A DNA stretch of 64,000 nt from Odontesthes bonariensis (lineage: Eukaryota; Chordata; Actinopteri; Atheriniformes; Atherinopsidae). The notes beneath the pieces were generated by a model. It had not been told where the DNA came from, did not search any database, and worked only from the letters and a program-made list of their open reading frames with translations. Positions within the stretch are counted from its first letter, which is position 1. The number at the start of each line of letters is the position of its first letter. Shown here one piece after another: positions 20,595-31,577 of this stretch. The stretch covers positions 1,218,501 through 1,282,500 of the forward strand of contig NC_134512.1 in NCBI RefSeq assembly GCF_027942865.1, written 5' to 3'. The position numbers and the translations under genes are program-made.

Positions 20595-23500
20595 TCAAAG
20601 CGCTTCTGCCTCCAATAGAAGGCAGATTTTGTTAATTGGTCTGTTCAGAAAACCGGTTTTGGTCTTGATCCGAACGTGACGAACGAGTCCCCTTTTGTCC
20701 AGAATGGTCTCTGCAATTTTTCCAGTGAGCCAGGTGTTTCGAGGTGCCGACTCGTCCATGATGATCACGATGTCTCCTGGTGTGAAGTTGCGTCTGATTT
20801 TAGACCATTTCTGTCTTTCCTGCAGTTGTGGAAGATATTCCTTAATCCACCTTTTCCAGAACAGATCTGACATGTACTGAATTTGTCTCCACCTGCGGCG
20901 AGCGTAGATGTCTTCCCGTTCAAACTGTCCTGGTGGATATAAAGGCATGGTTTTGAGAAGAAGAAGGTGGTTTGGGGTGAGTGCTTCAAGGTCGTTCGGG
21001 TCTGTAGAAGCCTTGGTAATTGGGCGACTGTTGAGGATTGCCTCAACCTCACATAAAACTGTGTGCAGACCCTCCTCATCAAGATTTTGTACATTTAAAG
21101 TTGAGTTCAGAACCTTTCGCACTGATTTAATCAATCTTTCCCATACACCACCATGGTGTGAGCCAGCAGGGGGATTGAAGATCCAGTTGATTCCCTTGTT
21201 AAGCAGGGTATTATGAATCTGACTTTGATTCCAGCTTTCAATTGTTTTTCTCAACTCCCGCTGAGCTCCAACAAAATTGGTGCCATTATCAGATCGAAGT
21301 TCCTTTATCTGACCACGTCTGGCTATAAAGCGCCGAAGGGCATTGATGAAACCGTCTGTGTCGAGTGACGATGCCACTTCAATGTGAACTGCTCTTACAG
21401 CCAAGCATGTGAAAATAACACCATAGCGCTTCACAACTTTCCTTCCCTGTTTTACTCCAAAGGGTCCAAAATAGTCAACTCCAACATATGTGAATGGAGG
21501 TTCATCAGGAGTGACTCTATCCAGTGGCAAGTCTGCCATTTGCTGTTGACCAGGGGTAGCCTTTACACCCCGACAAATAATACATTTTGACAGTATCTTT
21601 CTGATCAACACAGTGGCGCCAGGAATCCAGTATTTTTGACGTAGCCTTGATAACATATGGTTGCGACCACCATGACCCACCTTTTCATGAATATGTCGCA
21701 GAATCAGAGCAGAAATGTGAAACTCTTTGGCCAATATGACAGGATGTTTCACCTCTTCTGGCATTGCTGCTCTGCTTAGTCGGCCTCCGACTCGCAGCAC
21801 ATCACTGTCCAAGATGGGATTGAGTTTATGAATGTGGCTGGCTTGCTTGACATTCATTCCTTTCCTTAGACTTGCAATTTCATCTGCAAACCTCCTCTTC
21901 TGACAAAAGCAGATTATCTCCATTTCAGCGACATCCAGTTCCTCCATGGTGAGATGAGGGTTTTCCAGGGTCTGAAGGTTTCCTGTGTTGTTTTGTGGTG
22001 AGTTTCTGTGAGGAATGTTATCTGAGCGAACATGAACACAAGTTGCTTGTTTTCTTTTTTTGCTAAGACGCAAAAGCAGTCTCCTAAATCTGAGTATCCA
22101 TGCCACTGCTCTTTTCAGATGAGTCCAAGAGGAGAAATGATGGATGAAGCGTGTTACTGGATCCATGTTTTCAGTCATTACCTGAGTAACATTTACAGTT
22201 ATGCTCCTGACTTCAGAGTCTTTTGGTGAGATTTTTTCCAAACCGTCGGGATTTCGCGGCCACTCTTCCTGAGACTGAAGAAGAAATTCAGGCCCAGACA
22301 GCCATGTTTCCTTTCGAAGAAAAGATTCAACTCTTAAACCCCGTGAAGCCATGTCTGCTGGGTTGGTAGCGGTGTTGACATATCTCCACTGTTGTGCATG
22401 TGAGACTTTGTGAATTTCAGCAACTCTGTTGGCCACAAAAGTGCGGAATCTGGTGGTTTTGTTGTTGATGTATTTGAGCACAGAGGTGCTATCGGTCCAG
22501 AATATAGAATCTGCCAATTCCATCTGCAGCTCCTTTCTCCACACTGTGTCCATTCTGCTTGCCATTGTAGCTGCAGTCAACTCCATTCGAGGGATAGTGT
22601 CTGGCTTTAATGGAGCCACTCTTGCTTTTCCCATCACAAATCCGCAGTGTGCTTGGCCCTGGTCGTTATGTAGTAGCAGATAGCTAACAGTTCCATAACC
22701 ATCTTCACATGCATCTGAAAAATGATGTAGCTGAGCAGATGCAACTGTTCCAAAGTCTGTGGGTTTGAAGCATCTGTCAACCTCGAAGTCTTCTAGCTCC
22801 TGAAGCTCTTGAATCCAATGCATCCATTCCTGTACAGTGGAATAAGGTAATGCATCATCCCAACCAACCTTTTTTCTGCACAAATCTTGCAGGATTTTCT
22901 TGGCGGTCAAGACGACAGGTGACAATATTCCAAGGGGATCATATATCGAGCTCACTATTGAAAGGATTCCTCTTCTTGTGAGTGGTCTGTCTTTGAAGAT
23001 GATTTTAAACTTGAAGACGTCAGACTGTACACACCATTGTACACCCAGCATTCTCTCCACAGGTAGGTTGTCACGATCCAAATCCAAATTCTTTATCTCT
23101 TTTGCTTTCTCTGTTTCAGGTATGGACATCAACACACAACGACTGTTACTTATCCACTTGTTAAGCACAAAACCTCCTTTGAAACAAATAGCTCGCAGCT
23201 CCTGGTAGAGAGCTATTGCATCCTCCTCTGAAGCTATTGACGCGAGGCAATCATCCACGTAGAAATTGTTCATGACGGTGTTTACAGCTTGAGGGCTGAA
23301 CTCCTTCACGTTGTCCTCAGCACATTTTCTAAGTGCAAAGTTTGCACAACTGGGGGACGAAGTCGCTCCAAACAGATGCACCGTCATTCTGTATTCCACC
23401 ATATTCTGACTGTAGTCTCCATCAGGCCACCATAAGAATCGTAACAAATCCCGGTCTTCACTTGGCACCTTGACTTGATAAAACATTGCCTCAATATCTG

Positions 23501-26500
23501 CAGCGATGACAACAGCTTCTTTGCGGAATCTAGCCAAGACTCCTATTAGCGTGCTGGTCAGGTCTGGCCCCTGTAAGAGCTGAGAATTCAGCGAAACTCC
23601 CTGAAACGTTGCTCCACAGTCAAACACCACTCTTAGTTTCTTCTTTTGTGGATGTAGGACTCCATGATGGGGCAAATACCATTTTCTGCCATCACTGCGT
23701 TCCAAGACACAATCTGGTACCCTTTCAGCGTAACCTTTGGCTAACATGTCAGACACGAAGCTGGTGTAATCAGAGTGAAAAGGTGGATCCCTTTTAAATC
23801 TTTTCTTTAAGTTTAGTGTGCGTTGTTCAGCAACACTTCGGTTGTCCGGCATACATATTTCCTTTTCCTTTAAAGGTAAATGAATGTGATAATGGCCATC
23901 TACTAGTATGGTAGATTGTGAGACCAGATCCAAAAACATCCTGTCTTCTTTTGACGGTTCCTTATCTTCTCTGACACACTCAGGGAAGTCATTTCTGAAC
24001 TGTTGCTCCCACAGCTCGTCAAGTTTCACAACTGAGATCCTGTTGACATTGACTGTTGACTGTTCCTGAGCATCATCATCCCTATTTCCCAGTGGTCCAT
24101 TAACTGTCCAGCCAAGCATGGTTTTAACAGCATAAGGTCCATTTCCTACACTCTGTATAACCTCAAGTGGTTCCAGAGCCTTTGGCACATCCGAGCCAAT
24201 TAGCAGTTCTATTCCAGAATTAATTTCAGGCAGATGGACATTATTCAGATGAGACCACTGTTCGACATCTTTCTGATGTGGGATGTTTCCTTGATGCACG
24301 GGCATAGTCTTCTGGGTGTATATACCTGGAAGATCACAAAAATGGCTGCTATCCAGTCCAGCAACTTCAAGACCTGAAACAATGTTGGTTCCAACTACCT
24401 TTCTTTGACCCATGGTTCTCAAAAGAATACTTGACCTTCTTCCTTGGAGCTTAAGCTTAGTCATTAGGTCCACTGTACAAAATGATGCAGTGCTACCTGG
24501 GTCAAGAAATGCATAAGTATGTACTATTGCACTCCCCTTCTTGGCTTTCACCTGTACAGGCACGATTGAAAGTTTGCAGTTATCCTCACCGGCCCCAGTA
24601 AGACCACTGGTTTGAACCGAAGCTACAGCACTCTTTTTAGCTGTGTCCTTAGTCTCTGTTTGCCATGTGTCCATCTCCTTTTTCCTTTGGTAAATATGCA
24701 ACATCCTGGGATGCCTCAAACCACATATGTCACAAGTGAGTCGCTTTCTGCAGTCTTTGCTGAGGTGTCCTCTGCACAAACAGCCAAAACATATTCCATT
24801 TTCTCTCATGAAAGCAATTTTCTCACTATGTGTCCTCTTTTCCAGTTTTGAACATACATCCAAAGCATGCACACCTTCACAAAACAAACAGCTTTTCAAG
24901 TCCAACAAATTTTCTTTTTTCTTCGTGCCTTTTCCATTTTTGTCTTTAAGTGTCACAGTGGTGGCAAAAATACTTCCTTTTATCCTTGGTTGAGGTTGTG
25001 ACTTGGACCTCCTTAGATCTTTGCTCACTGCTGGAGTGTCTTTAATATCTCCGAACACTGGGTCCGTCAAAATCCTCACTTGTCTTTCCAGGAAATACAC
25101 CACCTCCTTGAAGGTAGCTCTTTGTTTGTGTTTTTCCTGGATGTCACAAGCCAGAGTTCTCCATTTATCCCTCAGCCGATAGGGCAATTTCTTTACAATG
25201 ACAAGCATGTTTGAAGGCATGTCAAGCTCTTTCATGTAGTTCACATCTTCCATGGCGTTGCAACATCCTTGTAGAAAAAGAGTGTATGCTTGAAGGGACT
25301 TTGTGTCATCAGGTTTTATTGATGGCCATGCAAGAGCCTTGTCCATGTAAGCTCTAGCAATTTTATGCTCGTTGCCAAAATGCTCCCGAAGTAAAGACTT
25401 AGCCTTCCTGTATCCTCTGTCTGAGTCCATGTGTAGGCAGCTTCTTACTATTTCCCTCGGCTGTCCTCTTGTGTATTGTTCCAAGTAATATAAACAGTCT
25501 CTGTAGTTGTCATTCTTGCTCTCAATACTGTGTTCAAATGACTTAATGAATGTTTGGTACTGAAGGGGGTCACCATCATAAACTTGAATTTCCCTCTTTG
25601 GCATAGAAGAAAGGCATTGTTGATTTATTAACAGTGCAGTGATTTCATTTTGTTTTTCCATAACTGAATATATGTTGTTCTGCTCACCATTGTTTAAGGT
25701 TGGTAAGATGGCTGGAGTTGTCACATGTGCCTGATCACCTGCATTCACGATGCGTGAGTTGAGTGTCCTGGGATCTGTAATGGTAGGTTGGGTGCGGGTT
25801 GCAGCTGTAGGTCCTACAATGGTTTGTGGATTGGTGATGTTTGTGACGTCTTGATCTGGGAGATTATGTCCATGTGGATACATGTTTTGTGAATTTGGCA
25901 CAAGAGATTTTGCTTCAACATGAAGAGCTTTCTTTCCTTGTTGTTTTTCAAAATATGACATCATACCATCAGACCTTTTAGTTAGATGACTTTGTATACT
26001 GGATCCTCTTGCTGCTCCGAGCACATGCACCTTGGCCATAGTAGCAGCAATGTCTGCTTCCAGCTCCAATTGCTCTTTTTTCCTTTTCAACAACTCCTCT
26101 TGTTCCTCGAGTGCATGTTTATCTTTCAGCAGTTTTTTTCGAACAACAAGAGCAGCGACTTCAGCCTCGGCTTTAATCCGCGCAGATGAAGTACTTGATG
26201 CTTTGGAACTGTGTTTGCTTATCTTGCTGTTTGCAACGTTAGACACACTGTCACCTGGTTGAATCAGTTCCTGCACATCAGATGTTGCTTTTGGGTTTAG
26301 CTGAGGGAGAGGAATTTCCTCCCTTGCTTCAACAGGTGTTTTTTCAGGTGAGATGGAGGAAGTGTCTGCCTCTGCGGCGGTTGGTAAATCCACAGTCACA
26401 TGATCTGTTTGCCTAGAGTGTCTTTCAATCTCAGACAGCCATTGTTTCACATCCTCCACAAAATCTGCGTTGTATTTGGTTACACGTGCAAACCAGTCCG

Positions 26501-26783
26501 TCTGAGTTTCTAGTTCCTCCTTAGGAAGCAAAGCAATAACTGATTCGTGCGCATCCTTTGCATTTTTATAAAGTTCAATCAGTTTCTCCAGGGTGACTTG
26601 CACGTTCTTTACATTTTCATCATCTTTCATGAGTTCTTTAATTTCCCGTGTGCGTCCCTTGAGTTTTTTTATCGCCGCTTGACGCTCATTTTGCAGGGTT
26701 TCAATTTTACAAGCCAACGCTTTGATTGTAAGCTTGACCGTCCTCTTCTCCATTCCATCATCCACATCCATTGTCTCACTCAT
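20595..26783 (-). CDS. BEL/Pao gag-pol polyprotein, intact
   Basis: 2062 aa in one frame. Order by approximate residue: coiled-coil N-terminus (1-300, Glu/Lys-rich), a DUF1759-type gag domain (about 390-560), CCHC/CxxC knuckles (about 630-690, e.g. CFGCLCRGHLSKDC), an A17-type aspartic protease (FLDPGSTASFC, about 763), reverse transcriptase (IAADIEAMFYQ, then NNFYVDD near 1174), RNase H (FSDACEDGYG near 1355, FWTDST near 1430), integrase zinc finger (HEKVGHGG...CIIC, about 1697-1725), DDE core (VGVDYFGPF about 1768, RSDNGTNF about 1832, VWERLIKSVRK about 1880) and a DUF5641-type C-terminus (about 2000-2040). This is the standard BEL/Pao domain set with all visible catalytic residues kept. 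It would build intracellular particles, copy its RNA and integrate the DNA. The start is the first ATG after the leader. Confidence 0.95.
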   Translation of the reverse strand: MSETMDVDDGMEKRTVKLTIKALACKIETLQNERQAAIKKLKGRTREIKELMKDDENVKNVQVTLEKLIELYKNAKDAHESVIALLPKEELETQTDWFARVTKYNADFVEDVKQWLSEIERHSRQTDHVTVDLPTAAEADTSSISPEKTPVEAREEIPLPQLNPKATSDVQELIQPGDSVSNVANSKISKHSSKASSTSSARIKAEAEVAALVVRKKLLKDKHALEEQEELLKRKKEQLELEADIAATMAKVHVLGAARGSSIQSHLTKRSDGMMSYFEKQQGKKALHVEAKSLVPNSQNMYPHGHNLPDQDVTNITNPQTIVGPTAATRTQPTITDPRTLNSRIVNAGDQAHVTTPAILPTLNNGEQNNIYSVMEKQNEITALLINQQCLSSMPKREIQVYDGDPLQYQTFIKSFEHSIESKNDNYRDCLYYLEQYTRGQPREIVRSCLHMDSDRGYRKAKSLLREHFGNEHKIARAYMDKALAWPSIKPDDTKSLQAYTLFLQGCCNAMEDVNYMKELDMPSNMLVIVKKLPYRLRDKWRTLACDIQEKHKQRATFKEVVYFLERQVRILTDPVFGDIKDTPAVSKDLRRSKSQPQPRIKGSIFATTVTLKDKNGKGTKKKENLLDLKSCLFCEGVHALDVCSKLEKRTHSEKIAFMRENGICFGCLCRGHLSKDCRKRLTCDICGLRHPRMLHIYQRKKEMDTWQTETKDTAKKSAVASVQTSGLTGAGEDNCKLSIVPVQVKAKKGSAIVHTYAFLDPGSTASFCTVDLMTKLKLQGRRSSILLRTMGQRKVVGTNIVSGLEVAGLDSSHFCDLPGIYTQKTMPVHQGNIPHQKDVEQWSHLNNVHLPEINSGIELLIGSDVPKALEPLEVIQSVGNGPYAVKTMLGWTVNGPLGNRDDDAQEQSTVNVNRISVVKLDELWEQQFRNDFPECVREDKEPSKEDRMFLDLVSQSTILVDGHYHIHLPLKEKEICMPDNRSVAEQRTLNLKKRFKRDPPFHSDYTSFVSDMLAKGYAERVPDCVLERSDGRKWYLPHHGVLHPQKKKLRVVFDCGATFQGVSLNSQLLQGPDLTSTLIGVLARFRKEAVVIAADIEAMFYQVKVPSEDRDLLRFLWWPDGDYSQNMVEYRMTVHLFGATSSPSCANFALRKCAEDNVKEFSPQAVNTVMNNFYVDDCLASIASEEDAIALYQELRAICFKGGFVLNKWISNSRCVLMSIPETEKAKEIKNLDLDRDNLPVERMLGVQWCVQSDVFKFKIIFKDRPLTRRGILSIVSSIYDPLGILSPVVLTAKKILQDLCRKKVGWDDALPYSTVQEWMHWIQELQELEDFEVDRCFKPTDFGTVASAQLHHFSDACEDGYGTVSYLLLHNDQGQAHCGFVMGKARVAPLKPDTIPRMELTAATMASRMDTVWRKELQMELADSIFWTDSTSVLKYINNKTTRFRTFVANRVAEIHKVSHAQQWRYVNTATNPADMASRGLRVESFLRKETWLSGPEFLLQSQEEWPRNPDGLEKISPKDSEVRSITVNVTQVMTENMDPVTRFIHHFSSWTHLKRAVAWILRFRRLLLRLSKKRKQATCVHVRSDNIPHRNSPQNNTGNLQTLENPHLTMEELDVAEMEIICFCQKRRFADEIASLRKGMNVKQASHIHKLNPILDSDVLRVGGRLSRAAMPEEVKHPVILAKEFHISALILRHIHEKVGHGGRNHMLSRLRQKYWIPGATVLIRKILSKCIICRGVKATPGQQQMADLPLDRVTPDEPPFTYVGVDYFGPFGVKQGRKVVKRYGVIFTCLAVRAVHIEVASSLDTDGFINALRRFIARRGQIKELRSDNGTNFVGAQRELRKTIESWNQSQIHNTLLNKGINWIFNPPAGSHHGGVWERLIKSVRKVLNSTLNVQNLDEEGLHTVLCEVEAILNSRPITKASTDPNDLEALTPNHLLLLKTMPLYPPGQFEREDIYARRRWRQIQYMSDLFWKRWIKEYLPQLQERQKWSKIRRNFTPGDIVIIMDESAPRNTWLTGKIAETILDKRGLVRHVRIKTKTGFLNRPINKICLLLEAEAL

Positions 26784-27275
26784 ATTAATCCGTTCACGTT
26801 CAGCTCCAACTTTTAGTCCGTGCGCTCTTTACATTCAACAAGCAGGCACAGTGCCACAACAATTCAATGCGCGCGATCCAAATCTCCGCTGATATCGGCG
26901 TATCCAGCGCGCATAAACACAAGCCAAACAGTCCCCAATAGACAAACGGCATCCACTTCAAATCCAACAAATCCAAACTGTGTTCCACAATTCATAAACA
27001 CACAGAAGGAATCTCAACGTACCGTTTCTGGCTGTGATGCGCCGACGCTCTTTCTTTCCATTTCGTTATTCCTTTGCTTTTACGCAGCGCTCCGCTGTGG
27101 TCCTTTTTTAATACCGGCGAGCTGAATCCAATTCATTGCGAGTCCACGTCCAAATCCATATCCAAAGCTCCATAAACTTGCAATCCCAAATCCATATCCA
27201 AATCCAAAGCTCCACAAACGTGCAAGTCCAAAGTATTGTATTCCAAGTCCGACGTGGATATTTTTTGTTGACTAA
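26784..27275 (-). other. BEL/Pao 5' leader with short degenerate repeats
   Basis: Between the 5' LTR and the gag-pol start. On the plus strand 27135-27250 consists of imperfect repeats of AAATCCATATCCAAA and GCTCCACAAAC-like words. A primer-binding site next to the LTR (plus-strand 27255-27275) is not obvious: the element strand there reads TTAGTCAACAAA rather than starting TGG. Confidence 0.55.
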
Positions 27276-27683
27276 TGTTGCGGCTGTCTTTTTGTATGTT
27301 CAGTCGCTAAGAAACTTAAAAGCCCATTTGTGACGCGTCCAAGAAATCCAAGTGTCCATTATCCATTTAAGGTGTTTATTGTAACAAAAGTCCAAACTGT
27401 GGTCAACGAGCAGATGAAGCAAAGGGAAAAAATGATATCTTTCAATAAATAATAATGATCAGAATAACGGCGAGATTATAAAGTAGAGTGACGTCTAATG
27501 ACGGTCAACAAAAAATATTTGAGCTTCTAGTTCTCTTTCTTTGTGTCTCAAAACTCCCGCCACCACACACAATAGGTAACATAAAATAACCACACCCCTG
27601 GCTGTGTCACGCAATGACGTCATTAACACAATGACGTAAAACCTATAAAAGCAAACAAGCAAAGGTATACTTTGGCTCCTACA
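27276..27683 (-). repeat. 5' LTR of the BEL/Pao element
   Basis: Direct repeat of 19966-20373. It ends at 27683 and is followed by the ACCTC duplication and resumption of the L2-like ORF2. Confidence 0.93.
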
Positions 27684-29276
27684 ACCTCCTTGAACAGTCT
27701 GGTTGGGATTGGGTCTAAAACACAAGTTGATGGTTTAGAAGAGACTATTGCTGTTGTTAGTTCAGAGAGATCAACTGGGCAGAAGCCGTCTAAATACAAA
27801 TCAGGTTCTAAAGATACTTCTAAAGCTGCTGTACTTGATGATACATCACTGATAATAGTGGGAAGGACTCCATCAATCTTCTCTCTGATAGAAACAATTT
27901 TATTAATAAAGAAGCTCATGAAATCATCACTGCTGAGAGTTAAAGGAATAACTGGCTCAACAGAGCTCGGACTCTTAGTCAGCCTGGCTACAGTGCTGAA
28001 AAGAAACCTGGGATTGTTCTTATTCTCTTCTATCAATGATGAATAATAAGCAGTTCTAGCTTTACGAAGGGCTTTCTTATACATTGTTAAACTATCTTTC
28101 CAGACTAACTGAGACTCTTCTAAATTAGAGGAACGCCACTGTCTCTCCAGCTTTCTTGCAGTCTGCTTTAAAGCACGCAGCTGTGAATTATACCAAGGAG
28201 CCAGCCTCTTCTGACTGATTACCTTCCTTTTCAGAGGGGCAACATTGTCCAGTGCTGTACGCATTGAAACTATAGTGCTGTCAACAAGAGAGTCAAGTGC
28301 TGCTGGAGTAAAGTTTAGGTAGTCGTCCTCTGTCATATCTGCACATGGCAGTGAAGAAAAGGATGATGGAATTAATTCTTTAAATCTGGTTACAGCATCC
28401 TCTGATAGACACCTTCTATATGTAAATTTCTTCTCAGAAACTATATAGTCAAGTAATGTAAACTCAAAGGTTATCAGAAAATGGTCAGATAAGACAGAGT
28501 TATGAGGGAACACTGTTAACTGTTCACTCTCAATGCCATAAGTCAGCACAAGATCAAGGGTGTGAATAAGGCAGTGAGTCGGTCTGTGTACACTCTGAGA
28601 AAATCCAATAGAGTCTAATATAGAATTAAAGTTCATATTCAGGCTGTCATTTTCAACATCTACATGAATATTAAAGTCACCCACTACAATGACTTTATCT
28701 GTACTCAGCACTAACTGGGATAAAAACTCTGAGAATTCAGACAGAAACTCAGAATAAGGGCCAGGTGGACGATACACAACAACAAACACAAGAGGTTTCT
28801 GTGATTTCCACTTTGCGTGGGAAAAACTGAGAATCAGAGATTCAAAAGAGCTAAAGCTAATCTTGGGTCTGGGACTGATGAGTAACCCTGATCTGAAGAT
28901 AGCTGCCACTCCTCCTCCTCTGCCTGTGGTTCCAGGAACGTGAACATTTAAACAGTCAGAGGGAGTTGCTTCATTAATGCTAACATAATGCTAACATGAT
29001 GCTAACATGATCCTCCTGCTGCAGCCAGGTTTCTGTAAGACAAAATATATCAATATGATGATCACACATCAACTCATTCACTAACAGAGACTTGGAAAGG
29101 AGAGATCTGATATTCAGCAAACCACATTTAATAGTTTGATGTTTATGTTCAGTTAAAGTTTTTTTTTTAATAATTTCTTTTTGCACAAGAGGATTTGCTC
29201 CTTTTGTGTTAATTGATTGGGTGGGTAGCAGCAGGTGGGAAGCTGCAGAGAAGTGTGTAAGACTACAACTCTGCAT
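27684..29276 (-). pseudogene. L2-like ORF2, endonuclease half (copy A)
   Basis: The minus-strand frame 29276-28980 holds the endonuclease start (LLNIRSL, CLTETWL). Then an 11-bp unit, CATGTTAGCAT-like, is present three times at 28978-29012 and shifts the frame. The ORF from 28909 continues with [22 protein letters not shown] and [11 protein letters not shown] to [10 protein letters not shown], where the BEL/Pao LTR cuts in and the ORF reads into LTR sequence until 27623. The endonuclease is an APE-type nickase. Both the triplication and the insertion disable it. Confidence 0.88.
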
Positions 29277-29297
29277 CCTGGTCTGAGCCCTGGGTTG

Positions 29298-30182
29298 TCA
29301 TGTTTTAGGGTGGCAAATAAATTCATCCATATTTCTAGAAATGAGAGCCGCTCCTTCCAAAGTGGGATGGATGCCGTCTCTCCTCATCAGACCAGGTTTT
29401 CTCCAGAAAGATTGCCAATTATCTATGTAGCCCACGTTGTTTGCTGGACACCATCTAGACAACCAGCGATTGTAGGACGACATGCGGCTAAACATGTCAT
29501 CACTGGTCAGATTTGGCAGGGGTCCAGAGAAAACTACGGAGTCCGACATTGTTTTGGCAAAATTACACACCGATGCAACATTAATTTTAGTGACCTCCGA
29601 TTGGCGTAACCGGGTGTCATTAACGCCGACGTGAATAACTATTTTACCATATTTCCGTTTATCCTTAGCCAGCAGTTTTAAATAGGATTCTATGTCGCCC
29701 GCTCTGGCCCCTGGAATGCATTTGACTATGGCCGCTGGTGCCTCTAATGCCACGTTTCTGACTATGGAGCTGCCAGTTACCAGGGTTTTGTCCTCAGCGG
29801 GTGTGTCGCTGAGTGGGGAAAATCTGTTTGAAGCGTGGACAGGTCGATGGTGAACAACGGGCTTGACTTTAGAGCAATGCCTCTTCCTGACAGTCACCCA
29901 GCCACGTTGTAATCCTGGCTGCTCAGGTTCTGCTAGGGGGAGGCTAATTGAGCTAGCTACGCTAGGTGGCTCCACACTGGCTAAAGGGACCTGGCTCGCT
30001 ATCGGTTGATTTTCAACAGTGCAGAGCCGAGCTTCCAATTCAGATAACCTCGCCTCCCAAACTACAAAAAGACTACATTTGTTACATGTACCATTATCGC
30101 TAAAGGAGGCAGAGGAGTAACTAAACATCTGACACACGGAGCAGGTGAAAGCAGGAGAAGGAGGAAGAGAACCGGTAGCCAT
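29298..30182 (-). CDS. L2/CR1-like ORF1 protein with esterase (SGNH) domain, copy A
   Basis: 294 aa, uninterrupted. N-terminus: CSVC...CNKC zinc-binding pairs (about residues 15-37), a short coiled coil ([11 protein letters not shown], about 48-60), a basic linker, then an SGNH-hydrolase-like domain: [10 protein letters not shown] (nucleophile Ser, about 138), [11 protein letters not shown] (about 182) and [10 protein letters not shown] with the His of the catalytic dyad (about 273). Some CR1/L2-group LINEs encode such an esterase-bearing ORF1, thought to act in RNA-particle formation or membrane association. Copy B has the same protein split by an insertion. Confidence 0.85.
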   Translation of the reverse strand: MATGSLPPSPAFTCSVCQMFSYSSASFSDNGTCNKCSLFVVWEARLSELEARLCTVENQPIASQVPLASVEPPSVASSISLPLAEPEQPGLQRGWVTVRKRHCSKVKPVVHHRPVHASNRFSPLSDTPAEDKTLVTGSSIVRNVALEAPAAIVKCIPGARAGDIESYLKLLAKDKRKYGKIVIHVGVNDTRLRQSEVTKINVASVCNFAKTMSDSVVFSGPLPNLTSDDMFSRMSSYNRWLSRWCPANNVGYIDNWQSFWRKPGLMRRDGIHPTLEGAALISRNMDEFICHPKT

Positions 30183-30412
30183 GCTACGCTAGAGAACCAG
30201 ATACACCGCTAAAAAGTGAGAATAAAGATTAAAGATCTGTAGGAGTGTGTTAGAACAGAACGGTAAGCTGTAGAGTTTAACTATGCAAAATTGTGTAAGG
30301 TTTAGATCAAAATAAAGTAATTATCAGTACTCCAAGCGGAGCAAGAAATTCCACAGTGCACAAGCAAGGTAACAGGAAGTGATGCAACACGTCTTACCGC
30401 AAAGCGTCACAG

Positions 30413-31577
30413 AGTCATTGTGATCTTCAGCCCCTCAGGCAGCACTGTGATAAAAACAGACACTGCTCTCTGGAGATCATCCAGTCAGCACTCTTGTTTG
30501 AGTAAGAAACACAGCAAAAGCTTTCCTTTGCTGAGATAAGGCCAAATTTGTATTTTTGCTATAAAAGGAATTCCTTCAGTCAAAACGAGTTCAAACTCTT
30601 TTGTCCTTCATATATAGCCATTCTTTAACTGTTCTTTAATTTCCCTTTAACTGGTAAAAACCTGGCTACAAATGTGACACTAACAGTAACAGTTACTTCC
30701 AGGTGGAAAAAGAAACAATCTTACTCTTGTCACGGAGCTCTGTGATCTTAGCATTGATTGTGCTCCCAATGCCGGAGGGCTGGGTCCCAGGCCACCTCTC
30801 CTATATATTGCATTGCACCTATATATTATGAACACAAGAATAGGGGGAAATAGAAAGGAATAACAGTACAATTATTGATCTGGAAGCGATTGATCTTATT
30901 AATATGACATTATATTAAAGTCTAATGGTGCTGGCTCTATTGCACTGTATTGGAGATGCATGGAGAACTTAACTAAAAGTAAATACATCATACTGTATGA
31001 CCTTTGATAAAGAAATGCAAAGAAATGCAAGATTATACTTCAGACTGAAAAAAAATTATTTTTCTAAATGTGTTCATGTCATGATCATATCTGGATCTCA
31101 CCTGGACTAAAGTAAGGAAAAGGAAAAGCGTTTCACCTTTTGCAACATCCCAGGAACCTGGAGCTCCGTCTAACCTTATCCCTCTTCCTGCAGCTTTCCC
31201 AGTACCCCTGAATTAAGCCTTCATCTGGCATTTCCACTGTCTGTGAATAGTTCCTTTCATTTCAATATCACCTGTCTGCTATTGAGTCCTCGTGTTTTCA
31301 GGCGGCCAGGATCTAGCTGTGACAAGAGATAGTGGTAGCCTACAATAGCATGTCATGAGAAGACCAATATTACACCTGCACATATAATACAGTATATAAG
31401 AAAAGGAAGATCAGACAGTATTCTATGAATTAGGTTCTTCCATTTGACAGAGGCATTTTTTCATTAACAGTTATACATTGTAGAAATGTTGTGTAGATAT
31501 GTTCTCCATGCCTCTCATAGAATTGAACAAATCGGCAACAAAAAAGCATGTACTATTGTCAAAGGTTGAAAACTTAC
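30413..31577. other. Stretch between LINE 5' end and BEN exon, no gene seen
   Basis: No convincing coding exon. A TATAAAAGGAATTCC box at about 30561 with a CCTGGCTACA end near 30671 could belong to a decayed LTR, but I could not find a matching start or target duplication. The rest has no recognisable repeats. Confidence 0.4.

Larger units (their letters stand above)
19966..27683 (-). mobile_element. BEL/Pao LTR retrotransposon, structurally complete
   Basis: Two 408-bp LTRs (19966-20373 and 27276-27683) show no difference when compared base by base by eye. The 5-bp duplication ACCTC (19961-19965 and 27684-27688) flanks the element. The element is 7718 bp and encodes a single uninterrupted 2062-codon gag-pol on the minus strand. 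A purine-rich GGGGCC stretch just inside the 3' LTR (plus-strand 20374-20390) may be the polypurine tract. It inserted into ORF2 of L2-like copy A. Identical LTRs mean a recent insertion, and nothing in the sequence shows inactivation. Confidence 0.95.
17557..30412 (-). mobile_element. L2/CR1-like LINE copy A, split by a BEL/Pao element
   Basis: On the minus strand: 5' end at about 30412, ORF1 (30182-29298), ORF2 endonuclease (29276-27684), [BEL/Pao 27683-19966], RT and C-terminus (19965-18496), long 3' UTR, and a 3' end TATATAAATAAAAATGAATTG with an (ATTGA)n tail at 17557-17590. Without the insert it is about 5.1 kb and close to full length. Copy B (32487-39297) is colinear over nearly all of it; A keeps about 220 bp of 3' UTR (17725-17960) that B lacks. 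Confidence 0.9.

Noticed and set aside
27672..28046. Plus-strand ORF in LINE copy A and its minus-strand counterpart at 36778-37179
   Set aside because: Both are antisense readings of the same ORF2 segment in the two oppositely oriented copies, so their mutual similarity is not evidence for a gene.
30500..30680. Possible second solo LTR (TATAAAAGG box, CTACA end)
   Set aside because: No matching TG start, polyadenylation signal or target duplication could be found.
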